A stretch of DNA of 60,000 nucleotides, taken from the NCBI GenBank assembly GCA_016946835.1, contig JACVTC010000160.1, positions 35,001 to 95,000 of the forward strand, given 5' to 3'. Below the pieces are notes generated by a model. The model was not told the DNA's origin, did no database searches, and saw only the letters and a program-made list of their open reading frames with translations. The position numbers and the translations under genes are program-made. Positions 35,735 through 47,299 of the stretch are shown in pieces. Source of the DNA: Neocallimastix lanati (nom. inval.) (taxonomy: Eukaryota > Neocallimastigomycota > Neocallimastigomycetes > Neocallimastigales > Neocallimastigaceae). Each line of letters opens with the position of its first letter. Position 1 is the first letter of the stretch.

Positions 35735-36485
35735 GTAAAGATATTATTAATATCTTTAAATAATTTTAATTAAATTTAATCATAAATTTAAGTAAAATTA
35801 AAATAAATTTATTTGAAATCACGTGTATAAAATTATTGAAAATATTTTTAACATAATTTCGATTTTTTCCCAATCATACTAATAAATTAAAAATTTCTCT
35901 TGTGAAACTAGTATTTGAAAATCATTTCTTTTTATGTAATTTAATTTAAATAATAAGAGTTAAGGTTTTTCACAAGATAAATTAACAACATGAAACTATG
36001 CAATTAGTCATGTTGAAACTTACGGCATTTTATGCTAAATTTATATTAAATAATTATGACAACTTTTATATTATTTTTAAATAGAAAATATATAATAAAT
36101 TTACTAATAATATTTAAATAATAAATAAATAATAAATGAACTCAATTAGAATTGATTATATTTATTTTAGTTATTAATTATAATTCTCTTTATTTAGTAA
36201 TAGTTAATTATTTATTATTAGTTTAGGTTAGTATTGTTTTTAAATAAATAGCTAGATAATATAATTCAATAGGAATTATATATTATAAATGTAATAAGAT
36301 AAAAATATAAATAGTTATCAAATTTCATGTATTTTAATCGATGTAATTGTTATTAACGATTTCTTGTTAATAACACTTTAAAATAAATAAAGATTTTAAT
36401 ATTTAAAAAATTAATAAAACTTGTTCTTTAAAACTATTATTTTGTGTTTTAGTGTTATTATTGAAGTGTTGATTTATAATCTATT
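35735..36485. mobile_element. Sequence inserted between copia integrase and RT relics (possible solo LTR)
   Basis: The decayed minus-strand pol reads through integrase up to about 36485 and resumes as RT at about 35700. The ~750 bp between have no pol similarity. The segment contains AATAAATAAAG-type polyadenylation-like sequence and TGTTATT/AATAACA words near its right end (AGTGTTATTATTGAAGTGTTG). A solo LTR is plausible, but I could not define ends or a target duplication. Confidence 0.3.
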
Positions 36486-36489
36486 TTTT

Positions 36490-37060
36490 TACCAAAACTT
36501 TATAATAGTACACTATACATCCAAACACATGTAGTTTACTATTACATACCTTTTCATTTAAAGAAAACTTCAAATGGGATCTTATCATTTACTTCATGTG
36601 GGACTCTACTGTGAACGTAAATGGAAATCCTTAACATATTGTGAAATTATGCCAGAGAACCAATATAAAATATACATATTATATGTTAAATATAAAACTC
36701 TAGATTTTTAAAGAATATATTTTAATATATATCATAAAATGGATACAATTTATCATCCCAAAATTTTCTGTAAAGGTGACTGTCAATTATCATTGCTATA
36801 GCAATTTGTATGAGGACTCCGTTTAATTTTTCTGTTCTTCCATTTTGTTGGGAATTTCTTTGAACTGTAAGTTTTTGGGTTTTCTCTATATTTACTACAT
36901 ATTTCTTTATAGTTATTTGAAGTGAATTCTGTTCCATTATCACTTCTTAAAAATATACTGCTAGTATTTGCTTTATTTTTAATTTTGACGTGCCATGCTT
37001 CAAAAGCTTGAAATACTTTAGACCTTTTCTTTACGGTGAGAACCAAACAGTATCTAAAAT
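36490..37060 (-). pseudogene. copia integrase core, decayed
   Basis: The frames read KVFQAFEAWHVKIKNKANTS, then IFLRSDNGTEFTSNNYKEIC (the RSDNG-x-EF block with the second catalytic Asp of the DDE triad), then in another frame QRNSQQNGRTEKLNGVL (QQNGxxER-like). A C-terminal piece reads RVPHEVNDKIPFEVFFK. Frameshifts and stops separate the pieces. It belongs with the RT relic at 34050-35700. Confidence 0.8.
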
Positions 37061-37760
37061 AATCATCCAGAATAGTTAAAAACTAGCTGTTACTATAAAT
37101 TGATGGTGGTGCCAATTAAACAAGGTCTATATGTATTAATTCAAGTATTTTTCTCGATTTATTTTATACTCTTTCATATGGCTTATTTTTGATTTTTGCT
37201 TGTATACAAACTTCAAATTTATATATTTTATTGCCATAGGTCAAATATTTAATTCTCGGGTGTCACGAAAGATTACAGTATTTTGTGTTTATATTATTGG
37301 ATAAAGTATTATTGCTTTTGATACATGCGTCAAAAACATCGTCAACGCTTGCTTTTATTTTTGAAATTGAGTTGAAGTATTTATTTAATGTATTTCTTAT
37401 TAAACTTTTTAAACAGACGTTTTTTTTGAATACTTGATTCTCCCTACTTCATTTTGTAAGAATTTATAGGAAGCAATTAAATCTTCTGGATTTTCTGAAT
37501 CACAAACTGTAGGAACTTTTGAAGTATGATCTTATCCATTCAATCTTCAAGATTATAATATTGCAAGATAACTTTCATGAATAATTATCAGATTATAATA
37601 TTATTACAATTTCATTCATAGACAAATTTTCCTATTAGAGCAGAGGAATCAAAATTTTTACATTGAAGAACATTATTATTCTCAGTAGTAGTAATACTAG
37701 TAGTAAAGATTTCTGTTGATTGTTTTGAAGAAATTTTAGTTATTTCTGTTTTTAAATTTC
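37061..37760 (-). pseudogene. Upstream part of the same copia pol (probable)
   Basis: Slightly less A/T-biased DNA continuous with the integrase relic. Short frames such as KVPTVCDSENPEDLIASYKF on the minus strand are consistent with the protease/integrase linker, but no domain is clear. Confidence 0.35.
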
Positions 37761-39534
37761 TTATTTTTATTTTTATTTTTATTTTTATTTTTATTTTTAT
37801 TTTTTTATTTTTTTTTAATTTATTTATAAATAATTGAAATTAAATGATTTGAAAAAATTATAATGAGTCAATGTGGCGGTGATTTTAAATTTGTTAAAAA
37901 AATAATTTATTAATAAAGAAAATTAAACACCCAAACGTACGCAAACCTCAATTAAACAATTGGGTTTATAAAATAATACTTTATTAATAGATGTTAAAAT
38001 ATTATGTTTACATTTAACAATGTATATTTTTTATATAAATGTAATAATTTTATTCACAAACTTATTCTAAAATTACGAAAATTCTTTTTTTTTTTTTTTT
38101 TTTTTTGGTTAAAACAAGGTTTAATAATTATTAAATATATTTTGCATTGATTATTTGTACTACATATTTATTTATATTATATATAAGATGAATTATTTCA
38201 CAAAAAAATAATAATAAATTTAAATAATAATCATTATGTAAAATAAAAAATGATCAAAAATAAATAGTAATTAATAATAATAAATAATAAATAATAAATA
38301 ATAAATAATAAATAATAAGTAATAAATAATAAATAATAAATAATAAATAATAAATAATAAATAATAAATAATAAATAATAAATAATAAATAATAAATAAT
38401 AAATAATAAATAATAAATAATAAATAATAAATAATAAATAATAAATAAACAGATGATAAATGATAAAAAATTTAATAAATATTAATAATCACCAAATATA
38501 TATATATATATATATATTTTATAAAGTATAATATTAGAATAATTGTAATATCATTATTATAATAAAATAATTAATAATAAATTATTATATATATATATAT
38601 TTTTTTTTTTTATTTAGCTTTAAATTTTTATTTTTATTTTTATTTTTATTTTGATTAATCCTTAAACAAACAATATGTCAGTATTTAATTATTTTAATTA
38701 TAAATGAACAAATAAGAAAAAGAAAATAATAATAATAATAAATTATATTGGTTTATGAATTAGAGGGATAATACATTTTTTAAAAAAATTTTTTTTTATT
38801 TAAAATTTTTTTTTATTTCAGATATAGAATTAATTATTAAATATATTTTTAACTTTTTTTTTTTTTTTTTTTTTTTATTATTTTTTAAATAAAAATTAAT
38901 TAATAAATTAATAATAGAATAAATGACATATAAATATGTAAAAGTTAAATAAATGGATAATTCAGTTGATTGCTACTATATATTTTTTTTATCATGTTAA
39001 AAGAATAAAAGATAACTATAACAACAACAACAACAATAATTGTTTTGTTATTTATTTATAATATTTAAATGGAATAAGAGATTTCACAATTTTTGAACTT
39101 TAAACAGTTAAATATAAAATAGTTGTATAATTGAATCAAAATTTAAATTATAATAAAATATAACAATACTTTTTATTTAATTTAATATTTTTAAATTTAA
39201 TTGCTTAATCCTTTTATTTATTTATTTATTAATTTATTTTTTTGATTTTAATTTTATAATTTAAATATGTTAGAATTTTAGTTTTACTTATTATTATTAT
39301 TATTATTATATGTATTAATTAAACTAATAATTTTATTATCATTATATTTCTAATTTTAAATGTATGTAAATATAAACAAAAAGATAAAAAAAAAAAAAAA
39401 AAAAAAAAAGAAAAAGAAAAAGAAAAAATTAAATTATTCAAACAATGTTTTCACCATTTTTTTTTATTTTTTTTTTTTAAAGAATAATAAAAAATAAAAA
39501 TCAACAAAATAAAATAATTTTTTCAATCAATGTT
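37761..39534. other. A/T-rich, repeat-bearing flank of the virus-like island
   Basis: Contains (ATTTTT)n at about 37760-37805, a TAATAAA-type array at about 38270-38450, poly-T runs (38085-38106, 38850-38876), an ACAACAACA tract near 39020, and poly-A (39386-39409). No credible ORF. Confidence 0.65.
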
Positions 39535-40416
39535 TTAATCATCTTCTTGGTTTTCTTTAAAAAATTTTAAATAGTCATCTTTAATAAAGAACATAACATT
39601 ATTATGGTTGTACAATATATCATTAATTTTACTTACTGTTACAATAGGATTGCTATCAGAACAATCTTTTTTACCTTTATTTATTTGATCTACATTATAT
39701 GGAATGCCATATGAATTTAACATATCTGTTATTCTATTATATAAAGGTTTATCTTCTAATTTTTTAAGAGAAGTAAAATTAACCTTTACGTATAAGCAAC
39801 CCCCAAAGAACTCACAGTAATTATTAACTTCAACGTAGTGAGTAGCAAGACAATAGGATTTCTTTTTTATTGAGGAATTATACTGAATAACAAAGATTCC
39901 AGCACCAAAATAGTCATCAAATTCTGTGAAAAATAAAATATAACTTCTTAGGAAGTTTGTGGTAGTTGTAATAATTTGTGGCCATTTATCCATTTTGGTA
40001 TCATCAGCCCAATTGTTTCCGAGGTAAATTACTTTGGGTTTTATTTCATAGTTTTTTTCTTTAAAAACGATATCTATATATTCTGAAAGTGATATACTGG
40101 ATTTCAATGTGTCATGATTTCCACATAATAAATTATTTCCTTTTGTTTTTTTATTACACTTTGTTCCATCTTTTTTTATTGCAAGACAGAGATTTTCCAT
40201 TAGAACTACAATTTCATCATCATCATCATTTTCTTTACTAACATTTTCTGAGATTTCTTTTTTATTTTCTTCTGTATTAGGTTCATTTGTAATATTTTCT
40301 AATATTTGATTGACATCAAGATCAAGATTATAGTTATTATTGAATGCTTCTACTACACAGTTGGCCAGTAGTTCAACTGACTTTTTTGTAATTTCTTGTA
40401 ATTCTTCTTTGATCAT
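39535..40416 (-). CDS. Virus-like protein with a Cys3His zinc-binding motif
   Basis: Intact intronless 293-codon ORF, starting at the ATG at 40416-40414. Residues 1-75 are acidic and helical-looking with a DDDDE stretch. Residues 77-101 form C77-x9-C87-x10-C98-x2-H101, containing KKDGTKCNKK and LLCGNH. This short motif recurs in many proteins of large DNA viruses and is presumably a small zinc site. The C-terminal 170 residues (from KPKVIYLGNNWADD on) look globular, with mixed strands and aromatic residues, but I do not recognise the fold. The next intact gene, the FtsJ-like ORF, lies 744 bp to the right in the same orientation. The clean long frame contrasts with the decayed elements around it. 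The function is unknown; viral origin is inferred from the motif and neighbours. Confidence 0.8.
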   Translation of the reverse strand: MIKEELQEITKKSVELLANCVVEAFNNNYNLDLDVNQILENITNEPNTEENKKEISENVSKENDDDDEIVVLMENLCLAIKKDGTKCNKKTKGNNLLCGNHDTLKSSISLSEYIDIVFKEKNYEIKPKVIYLGNNWADDTKMDKWPQIITTTTNFLRSYILFFTEFDDYFGAGIFVIQYNSSIKKKSYCLATHYVEVNNYCEFFGGCLYVKVNFTSLKKLEDKPLYNRITDMLNSYGIPYNVDQINKGKKDCSDSNPIVTVSKINDILYNHNNVMFFIKDDYLKFFKENQEDD

Positions 40417-41159
40417 GCTTATATTTACTTTTTTTTTTTATATATTATATTTTTATGATCTTTATTTAATTTTTTTTTAATTTAGTATTACTTATAGCTG
40501 AATAAAATTAATACTTCACTATTATATATTTAATAACTTTTTAAATTGAAATAATACTGAAATTTAAATTTTCCTATGAAAGTAAAAAGTAAATATTATA
40601 AAAAAAAATTAAAAAAAAAAAAAAATTGAATATCAAATTGAAACTAATTTTTTTTTTTTTTTTTTTAATAATTAAACTTTTAATTAATATTTCATTGTAT
40701 ATTAAATAATTTTTTTTTAATATAATTTTTTTAATATATTTTTTTTTTTAAATTATTATGTAATAAAAATTTGAATTTTATTTTAATTATAGTCGAATGA
40801 AATTACATACTTAATTTATATAATAATAAATATATATATTTTTTTATTATGATATATATATTTTTTACATCTTATTATTATTATTTTTAATACTTTTTTT
40901 TTTATAAATTAATAAAAATTTATGAAACAGTTGTAATTATAATATATATCAAATTGAATATGTGCATAATTTATACATATAATAAATATAATTATGTCTA
41001 GTTCTTATTTTGAAATATTTGTAATAGTTTATACATTTAAATGTTTAAATATTTATTTATTTTTGTATGATAAAATGAATTATTATTAATATTGAAATAT
41101 TCTATACTTGTCTTTATTTTTATTTTTATTTTTTTTTTTTTTGATATATTATTTAATGA
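40417..41159. other. Intergenic A/T-rich DNA within the virus-like island
   Basis: Poly-A and poly-T runs (about 40601-40625, 40649-40666) and ATAT tracts. No ORF. Confidence 0.65.
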
Positions 41160-42287
41160 TTATTTTCCATTATTTAAATGTTTAATCATTTTTAATATGG
41201 GCCTCATTTCTTGTTGCCAATTAGTTATTATTAATTTATTTTTATTGAGATAACCATTAACTAAAGATAATCTCTTTCTTGCTAATTTGTAAAAGAAGCT
41301 ATAGAATAATTGAGTATTTTCTTGAAAGGGATATTGATCTTTCCATTGTAATGGTAAATCTGGTACCTTATAATTTTTATTAATACCAACAATGTAGACT
41401 TCATTATTTAAGATACGTGAAGTATACGGTTTCCAAAGGTAAAGATTTTCAAAATGAGTTTGTAAAACATTGATAAGATATATTGTATTGTTATTGATAC
41501 AGGAATACATTTTTAAAAATATATTACCTCCTTGATTTACAAGATTTAATGCTAAATAGGCTTGACGATACTGTAGAGTGGTATGAACATCTTCCTGAAG
41601 GTCATTATATCCATGAATACTTCCTATATCTCCTGTAACTAAATCATATTTACCAACTTTATCAAGTAATTGTAAACAGTCATCATCTACTAAAACATTA
41701 ACATTATAAAAATGATCCTTATTCGATTTGAAAAGTGAATAATCATCTTGTAGGTACATAGATTCCGTTGGCGGAATGTAGGAACATGCATCCCATTGTA
41801 ATATATCTCCACTACTAGCTAATAATTTATGAGCTGCAGCGATAACAAACATTCCTGGAGAGGAAGCAATATCAAATAAAGATTTAAATTTTGGATGAAA
41901 TATTTCCATAAATTCGTACATTTTCATAAAGGCATTGGTTGCTTTCTGTTCTCCTACTAAAGATGAATCAATTCGTAAATTAATATTTCCAAAAGGATGA
42001 AGAATATTTTTTATGGCACGAAATTTATGTTTAAAACTATTATCTGTATCATATAATTTATCCAAGGATAGAATGGCCGTTTTTACTTGTTGATGAGTTA
42101 GTTTTAATAATGGGGGTATAATATAAGGAGTAGTCTTTGTAATTGGTAATAATAATTCTCTATCAATGGTATGAATAGATATAGTGTCATCTTCAATTCT
42201 ATCTATATCTCTTCTTAATTCATTTTCTTTAAATGTTTCTTGTTGCTTTTTGGTAATACGATAGTTTTTAAATTTAAAAAATCCCAT
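41160..42287 (-). CDS. FtsJ/RrmJ-type RNA 2'-O-methyltransferase, large-DNA-virus-like
   Basis: Intact intronless 375-codon ORF. It predicts S-adenosylmethionine-dependent ribose 2'-O-methylation; in viruses such enzymes often act on the mRNA cap. The SAM-binding loop is FDIASSPGMF (138-147). The tetrad typical of the family is complete: K122 (NAFMKMYEF), D220 (DLVTGDIGS), K259 (GGNIFLKMYS) and E296 (LNNEVYIVG). The N-terminal 110 residues and the C-terminal 70 are extensions to the ~200-residue bacterial core, as in viral versions. Codon usage is as A/T-rich as the surroundings. It shares orientation with the Cys3His protein gene and is divergent from the primase-like gene. Complete catalysis and an unbroken frame suggest selection or recent arrival. 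A host origin cannot be excluded without a tree. Confidence 0.85.
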   Translation of the reverse strand: MGFFKFKNYRITKKQQETFKENELRRDIDRIEDDTISIHTIDRELLLPITKTTPYIIPPLLKLTHQQVKTAILSLDKLYDTDNSFKHKFRAIKNILHPFGNINLRIDSSLVGEQKATNAFMKMYEFMEIFHPKFKSLFDIASSPGMFVIAAAHKLLASSGDILQWDACSYIPPTESMYLQDDYSLFKSNKDHFYNVNVLVDDDCLQLLDKVGKYDLVTGDIGSIHGYNDLQEDVHTTLQYRQAYLALNLVNQGGNIFLKMYSCINNNTIYLINVLQTHFENLYLWKPYTSRILNNEVYIVGINKNYKVPDLPLQWKDQYPFQENTQLFYSFFYKLARKRLSLVNGYLNKNKLIITNWQQEMRPILKMIKHLNNGK

Positions 42288-42691
42288 TAATTTTATATAT
42301 ATATATATATAGTTATATTTATATTTATACTTTTACTTTATTTTATTTTATCACTTTTATTTTATTTTATTGTAATCTATTTTTATTCATATTATTTGAA
42401 TATAATATAAAATAAATAAATAAATAATATTATAATATAATAACAAAAATATGAAATAAATAAATAATATTATAATATAATAATAAAAATATGAAATAAA
42501 TAAATAATATTATAATATAATAATAAAAATATGAAATAAATAATTGTATATATTAAATTATTCTATAAAAGATATGTAATATATACGTATTAAGAAAAAT
42601 AAAAAATAAAAAATAAAAATAAAAATAATGAAAAAATTATTTAATATTATATTTTATAATTAGTTATGATGGTACGGTAATCTATTACTAT

Positions 42692-42725
<34 letters not shown>

Positions 42726-43416
42726 AAAATACTATAATAGCAGTATAAAAAGTTAATATTTAATTAAGTCTATATTATTATCAGTAATAGACCTTATAAT
42801 TAATTGTTTAAATAAAAAATAAAAAATTAAAAAAAAAAAAAAAAAATTATTGTTTAAAAAAAGTTAATAATTTAAGTCTATATTATGAAAAGCAAATTTA
42901 TACTTATAATTAATTATTTATAAGTAATTATCTAGTTTAAAAATATTTATAAACTTTTTTATTATTAAAATTTTTTTATTAATGTTAATGAAAAGATAGA
43001 AAACAAAAAAACAAAAACAAAAACAATGTTTTTTTTTTTTTTTTTTTTTTATAATATATATATATAGACATTATAGTGGTTTAGCATTATTACTATTTCT
43101 GTTAATTGCATATTATTGAGTAATACAATTACGTTATTTGTTATATGATTCTATGAACTATGAAATATTAATATTGTATAATATATAATAAATAATATAT
43201 AAAAAATATAGGTTATATATTATTACATATTTTTAATATATATTTTTAAATATTATAATTAATTAAATATAATATATAAATTTAAATTTAAATTCATAAA
43301 TATATAATATATAAATTTATTTTATAAATTAAATATAAAATAGATTTTAATTAAATATAAATTATTATTATTATTATTATTATTTTTTTATTTTTCTTAT
43401 TATTTTTTTATTTTTC

Positions 43417-43471
<55 letters not shown>

Positions 43472-43646
43472 CCATTATAATATTTATAATATATACATTT
43501 AAAGTTAGTTTAAACTCTGCGTAGTAGTACACATACACATACAAAACTAAAAAAAAAGTTGATTAATGAATTAAAAAAATTATTCATAATTTTATTTGAA
43601 ATTTTGAAATTAAACAAAGAAAAAGATAATAATATTATTATTAATA
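42288..43646. other. Divergent intergenic region, A/T-rich, with a 40-bp tandem repeat
   Basis: Three copies of a 40-bp unit (TAAATAATATTATAATATAA at 42421, 42461 and 42501). There are AT tracts and a long T-run (about 43423-43466). No ORF. It must hold the promoters of the FtsJ-like and primase-like genes, but I see no motif I can name. Confidence 0.65.
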
Positions 43647-44360
43647 ATGAAAGTTTATGATAATCTTGTTAGAGAAGATGGTTTATTTAATAATGAAACA
43701 ATAACTGAAAATTCATTCATTGTTCAATGTCAAGAATCGGAATCAACTTTTAATTACTATTTATTTGATTCAATAGAAGATTTTAAAAATTACTACTTTT
43801 TTATTCCAAAATTTTGTAGAAATTATTATGAAGTAATTACGGATAAGCCACAAAAATTAAGATTTGACATTGATATAAAAAATGTAAAAGAAAGTGACGT
43901 GAAAAATCCATTACCTTTAGTATTTAAATTTAAAGAAAAATTAGAGGAAAAATTAAATACTGATATTCTTCTTTATATTTCCAAAGATATTGAAGAAAAA
44001 AAATTTTCTTGTCATATTATTATTAATGGTTATTATGTTCAAAACCATGAGGATTGTTTTAACATATGCTACCTACTTCATAAACTAGCAGATGAAGCAT
44101 TAAAACCATACATTGATTTTTCTGTTTATAATAGAACTCAATCATTCAGGTTAGAAGGTAGTACAAAATATGGAGATTCACGCTATAAATATTTATACGG
44201 TTACTCTGACATTTCTCCACATTTTGAAGAAGGTTTAATTACAAATGTTGAAGGTTGTGTTCTTCTAACACCAGGAATAACTATCAATAAAAAAACTTTA
44301 AAAAAACCTAAAACTCAAAAATGGTATGAAAGTCATTGGTCTAATTATTATATTGAATAA
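43647..44360 (+). CDS. Archaeo-eukaryotic primase (AEP)-like protein, stand-alone
   Basis: Intact intronless 237-codon ORF. Motif I is LRFDIDIKN (metal-binding D74 and D76). Motif II is FSCHIIING (S121-x-H123). Motif III is YIDFSVYNRTQSFRLEGSTK (D157, with R168 and K174 downstream). The h-D-h-D, s-x-H, h-D order with a following QSFRL block is that of AEP/PrimPol enzymes, including the primase domain of large DNA virus primase-helicases. Here the protein ends 70 residues after motif III, with no zinc-binding or helicase part, and no helicase frame follows in the next kilobase. It may therefore be a primase module on its own or the truncated head of a larger gene. It would synthesise primers on DNA if active. 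It is divergent from the FtsJ-like gene. Confidence 0.8.
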   Translation: MKVYDNLVREDGLFNNETITENSFIVQCQESESTFNYYLFDSIEDFKNYYFFIPKFCRNYYEVITDKPQKLRFDIDIKNVKESDVKNPLPLVFKFKEKLEEKLNTDILLYISKDIEEKKFSCHIIINGYYVQNHEDCFNICYLLHKLADEALKPYIDFSVYNRTQSFRLEGSTKYGDSRYKYLYGYSDISPHFEEGLITNVEGCVLLTPGITINKKTLKKPKTQKWYESHWSNYYIE

Positions 44361-45152
44361 AATAATAAGAAATTATTTTTTTATTAGTAAATGTTGATAA
44401 AAAGTGTAATATTTAAAACGAAATTACTATCCAATGATATCTAAATTTATATCAATAATTTTTTTATTAATACCCTATTATAAAATAATTTTAATATTAC
44501 ATTAACTTTGAATTTTTAATTAAATAATTAATTATAATAAATTAAAAATTATAATTAAAATCTAACCTATTAGCAAAGTTAAATAGATATGACTAATTTA
44601 TATTAAAAGATCATACTTATTAATATAACTAATAATATTTAAAAATTAAAAAATAAAAATAAAAAGATATAAAAGTGGAAAATACAATAAATAAAAATAA
44701 TAAAAAATATTGTTCTTTTTATTTACTTTTTTCTCAATTATTGTAAATTTTAGATGATTAAATATATAAATATAAATAATATTAATAATATATTAATATT
44801 AATAAAATAATATTATAATAATAATAATGAAATAATAAAAATATATAAATATATTTAAATATATTTATAATGAAAGTAACAATAATAAATCATTAAATTA
44901 ATTTTAATAATATGATAATAAAATTGAATTTTTATTTATTTATTTATTTATTTATTTATTAATTTATTTATTCATAAAAATTGTTATAAAGAAATTAACA
45001 AAATTAACAAAAAAAAAAAAAAATAATAATAATTATAATAATAATAAAAAAAAAAATATAATAAAAATAATAATTGTAATAATAAAATATTAATAATAAT
45101 TATAATAAAAATTTAATAATTATAATAAAAATTATAATGAAATAATAATTTT

Positions 45153-45228
<76 letters not shown>

Positions 45229-45420
45229 TTTATATATTTAATATCTGAAATATTCATTAAATTTGTACTTGTTCCTTATAATAATAAAAACTGTAATAAT
45301 GTAATAATGTATATATAATATATAATTATAATAATTATAAATATATATATATATATATAATAATTATGATAATAATGATAATAATATTTTATAAAATTAA
45401 TATTTGAAATATTCATTGAA
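44361..45420. other. A/T-rich stretch with an (AAT)n microsatellite
   Basis: A TTTA tract at about 44931-44961 and (AAT)n at about 45152-45227. No ORF; in particular no helicase continuation of the primase-like gene. Confidence 0.65.
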
Positions 45421-45830
45421 TTTTGACATATTCTTATTTTTTATTAAGCAATTATAAGTTCAATACCATCCTCATCATTTTGATATTTAATATATAGTCC
45501 TTTTTCCATGGAATATCTTATCAATAATAAAATATATATCAAAATTATTAAGAGTCATTTTATTATACGAAAGTATATCCAGTCTTATCTTTTTTAGTTA
45601 ATCGTGAAATAATTTTATTTATTTTTATTGTCATAATCTATTAATAATTTAACTGTTTTAATATTATTACATCTAGTAACTAATAAAATTGGATAAATTC
45701 CAAGCATATCATCTTTTTTATTTAATTCCAAAATAATTTTATTTTCAGTACCAATTTCAAGATTATTTTTAACAGTAGTAATTAAAAGTGGATATATCAT
45801 CCAATTTCATTTTCATTATTGTTATTTTTT
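45421..45830 (-). pseudogene. Ankyrin-repeat-like protein remnant
   Basis: The minus strand reads ELNKKDDMLGIYPILLVTRC and NNIKTVKLLIDYDNKNK, then a broken RLTKKDKTGY. The D-x-x-G-x-YP-LL...N-x-x-x-V-x-LLI-x-Y spacing is that of an ankyrin repeat. A last short frame, MEKGLYIKYQNDEDGIELII, ends with a stop near 45448. Stops and frameshifts break it. I see only one clear repeat plus parts of two more. Confidence 0.45.
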
Positions 45831-45869
45831 TAATTCATATTTTATTTTGAATTTAAAATTAATAAAACA

Positions 45870-46970
45870 TAGAACTTCAAAAAATGAGAAGCAATATGCT
45901 TATGGCCATATAAGGCTTTGTTAAGTTACCAGTATACCCTCCTAAAGTTTATATCGCCATTAGGAATGGTAGTGTAAATATCTTTATCAAGAAGAGTATT
46001 AAGATAAGCAATCTTAATATTAATTTGGAAGGAATAAATATTTTAGAATCTGGAAAATTTAGAAGTAATGGTTGTTTTCTGGAAGAACAGAGATAATTAA
46101 CTTCATAATTATTAATCATTATATCATCCATAATTTCATTTTCATAAGATTTAATAATATTTTTTAGCAATAGTAATAAGGAGTTGGCTATTTTGGTGTA
46201 AATTATCAAGATTTTGCGAATTTTTAGTGGTATTGATTGAATTGTTAAAATTGGAATATTTTGTAAATATTATTATAAATTTGAGATGGATTTTGAATAT
46301 TAGAATTATGGACGTCATATGAAGAAACATTACAAGAGTTATTGGAAATAATAGTATCGTTTGAAACCTTACCAGAAGGATAATTATTAAAAATTATTAT
46401 TTTGAGTATTAAATGAATCAAATAAAATTATTGATGATTTTATTTGATGGTGTGTCGGAATTATGAAAATTTGTATTTTTATTGCCATTATATGATATAA
46501 AATTTTTATTATTAAAATTTAGACTTTTTTTGGAAAATTTTTATGATCAATAGTTTTATTAGAAATTTCAATATTTTTATATATATCATTAATATTGTTA
46601 TGCCTATCATGTGTGCTTTATTTTCATATATAATGAGTTTTATCATATGTAATTAAAGTATTATTTAAATTATTATTTGTTTTACTATTTGATGAACTAG
46701 GTTTTGATGTATTTTGACCAATAGCTTTATAGGAATTTTTGGTTCAGTTTTTGAAAAAAATTATTATAAAAGAGAAATAGGTCCTTGAAAATTATTATTT
46801 GCATATTCAGAGTTTCTTGGTTCTTCTTCAATATATTCAATATTATTATTAATATAGTTTATCTTTTTATTTTCTGTACTCATAATAATATATGAATATT
46901 TCTTATATTAAATCCAAGAAAAATACCCTTCCTTGAATTTGATTAAATTTTTGATTCATGAGGATTATGA
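45870..46970 (-). pseudogene. copia pol relic (integrase end, linker, RT start)
   Basis: From right to left on the minus strand: KFNQIQGRVFFLDL (the integrase C-terminal block that normally reads FLGY), a linker starting MSTENKKINYINNN and containing IEYIEEEPRNSEYANNNF, then RT: INIKIAYLNTLLDKDIYTT, IPNGDIN, and LNKALYGHK. Stops and frameshifts are frequent. Confidence 0.65.
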
Positions 46971-47122
46971 TCTCAGTAATAGTATACATATCTGAAAGTC
47001 AATAGATGTTATATATTTACTTTATCATTAAAAAATACTTCATCAAGAATTAGATTATTGTATCTTGAATGTGAAATCATTATTATATATATAGCAAGTG
47101 TTTTTTATGGTAAAATTCTAAA

Positions 47123-47160
<38 letters not shown>

Positions 47161-47299
47161 TATTTAGCCCAATACATGAGTGTTTTGCAGAATTTCTATG
47201 TGTGTTATTATTTTTTTTCAGCTTTTCCATTTATTTCTGGAAAATATACCTTTTCATCATTTTTCATTACAATATTTACTTACCTTCTTACTTTTATAT

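Noticed and set aside
39001-44500. Possibility that the three virus-like ORFs are a Maverick/polinton or linear plasmid
   Set aside because: No protein-primed polymerase, retroviral-like integrase, packaging ATPase or terminal inverted repeats are visible, so a large-DNA-virus origin fits better. The window may miss distant parts.
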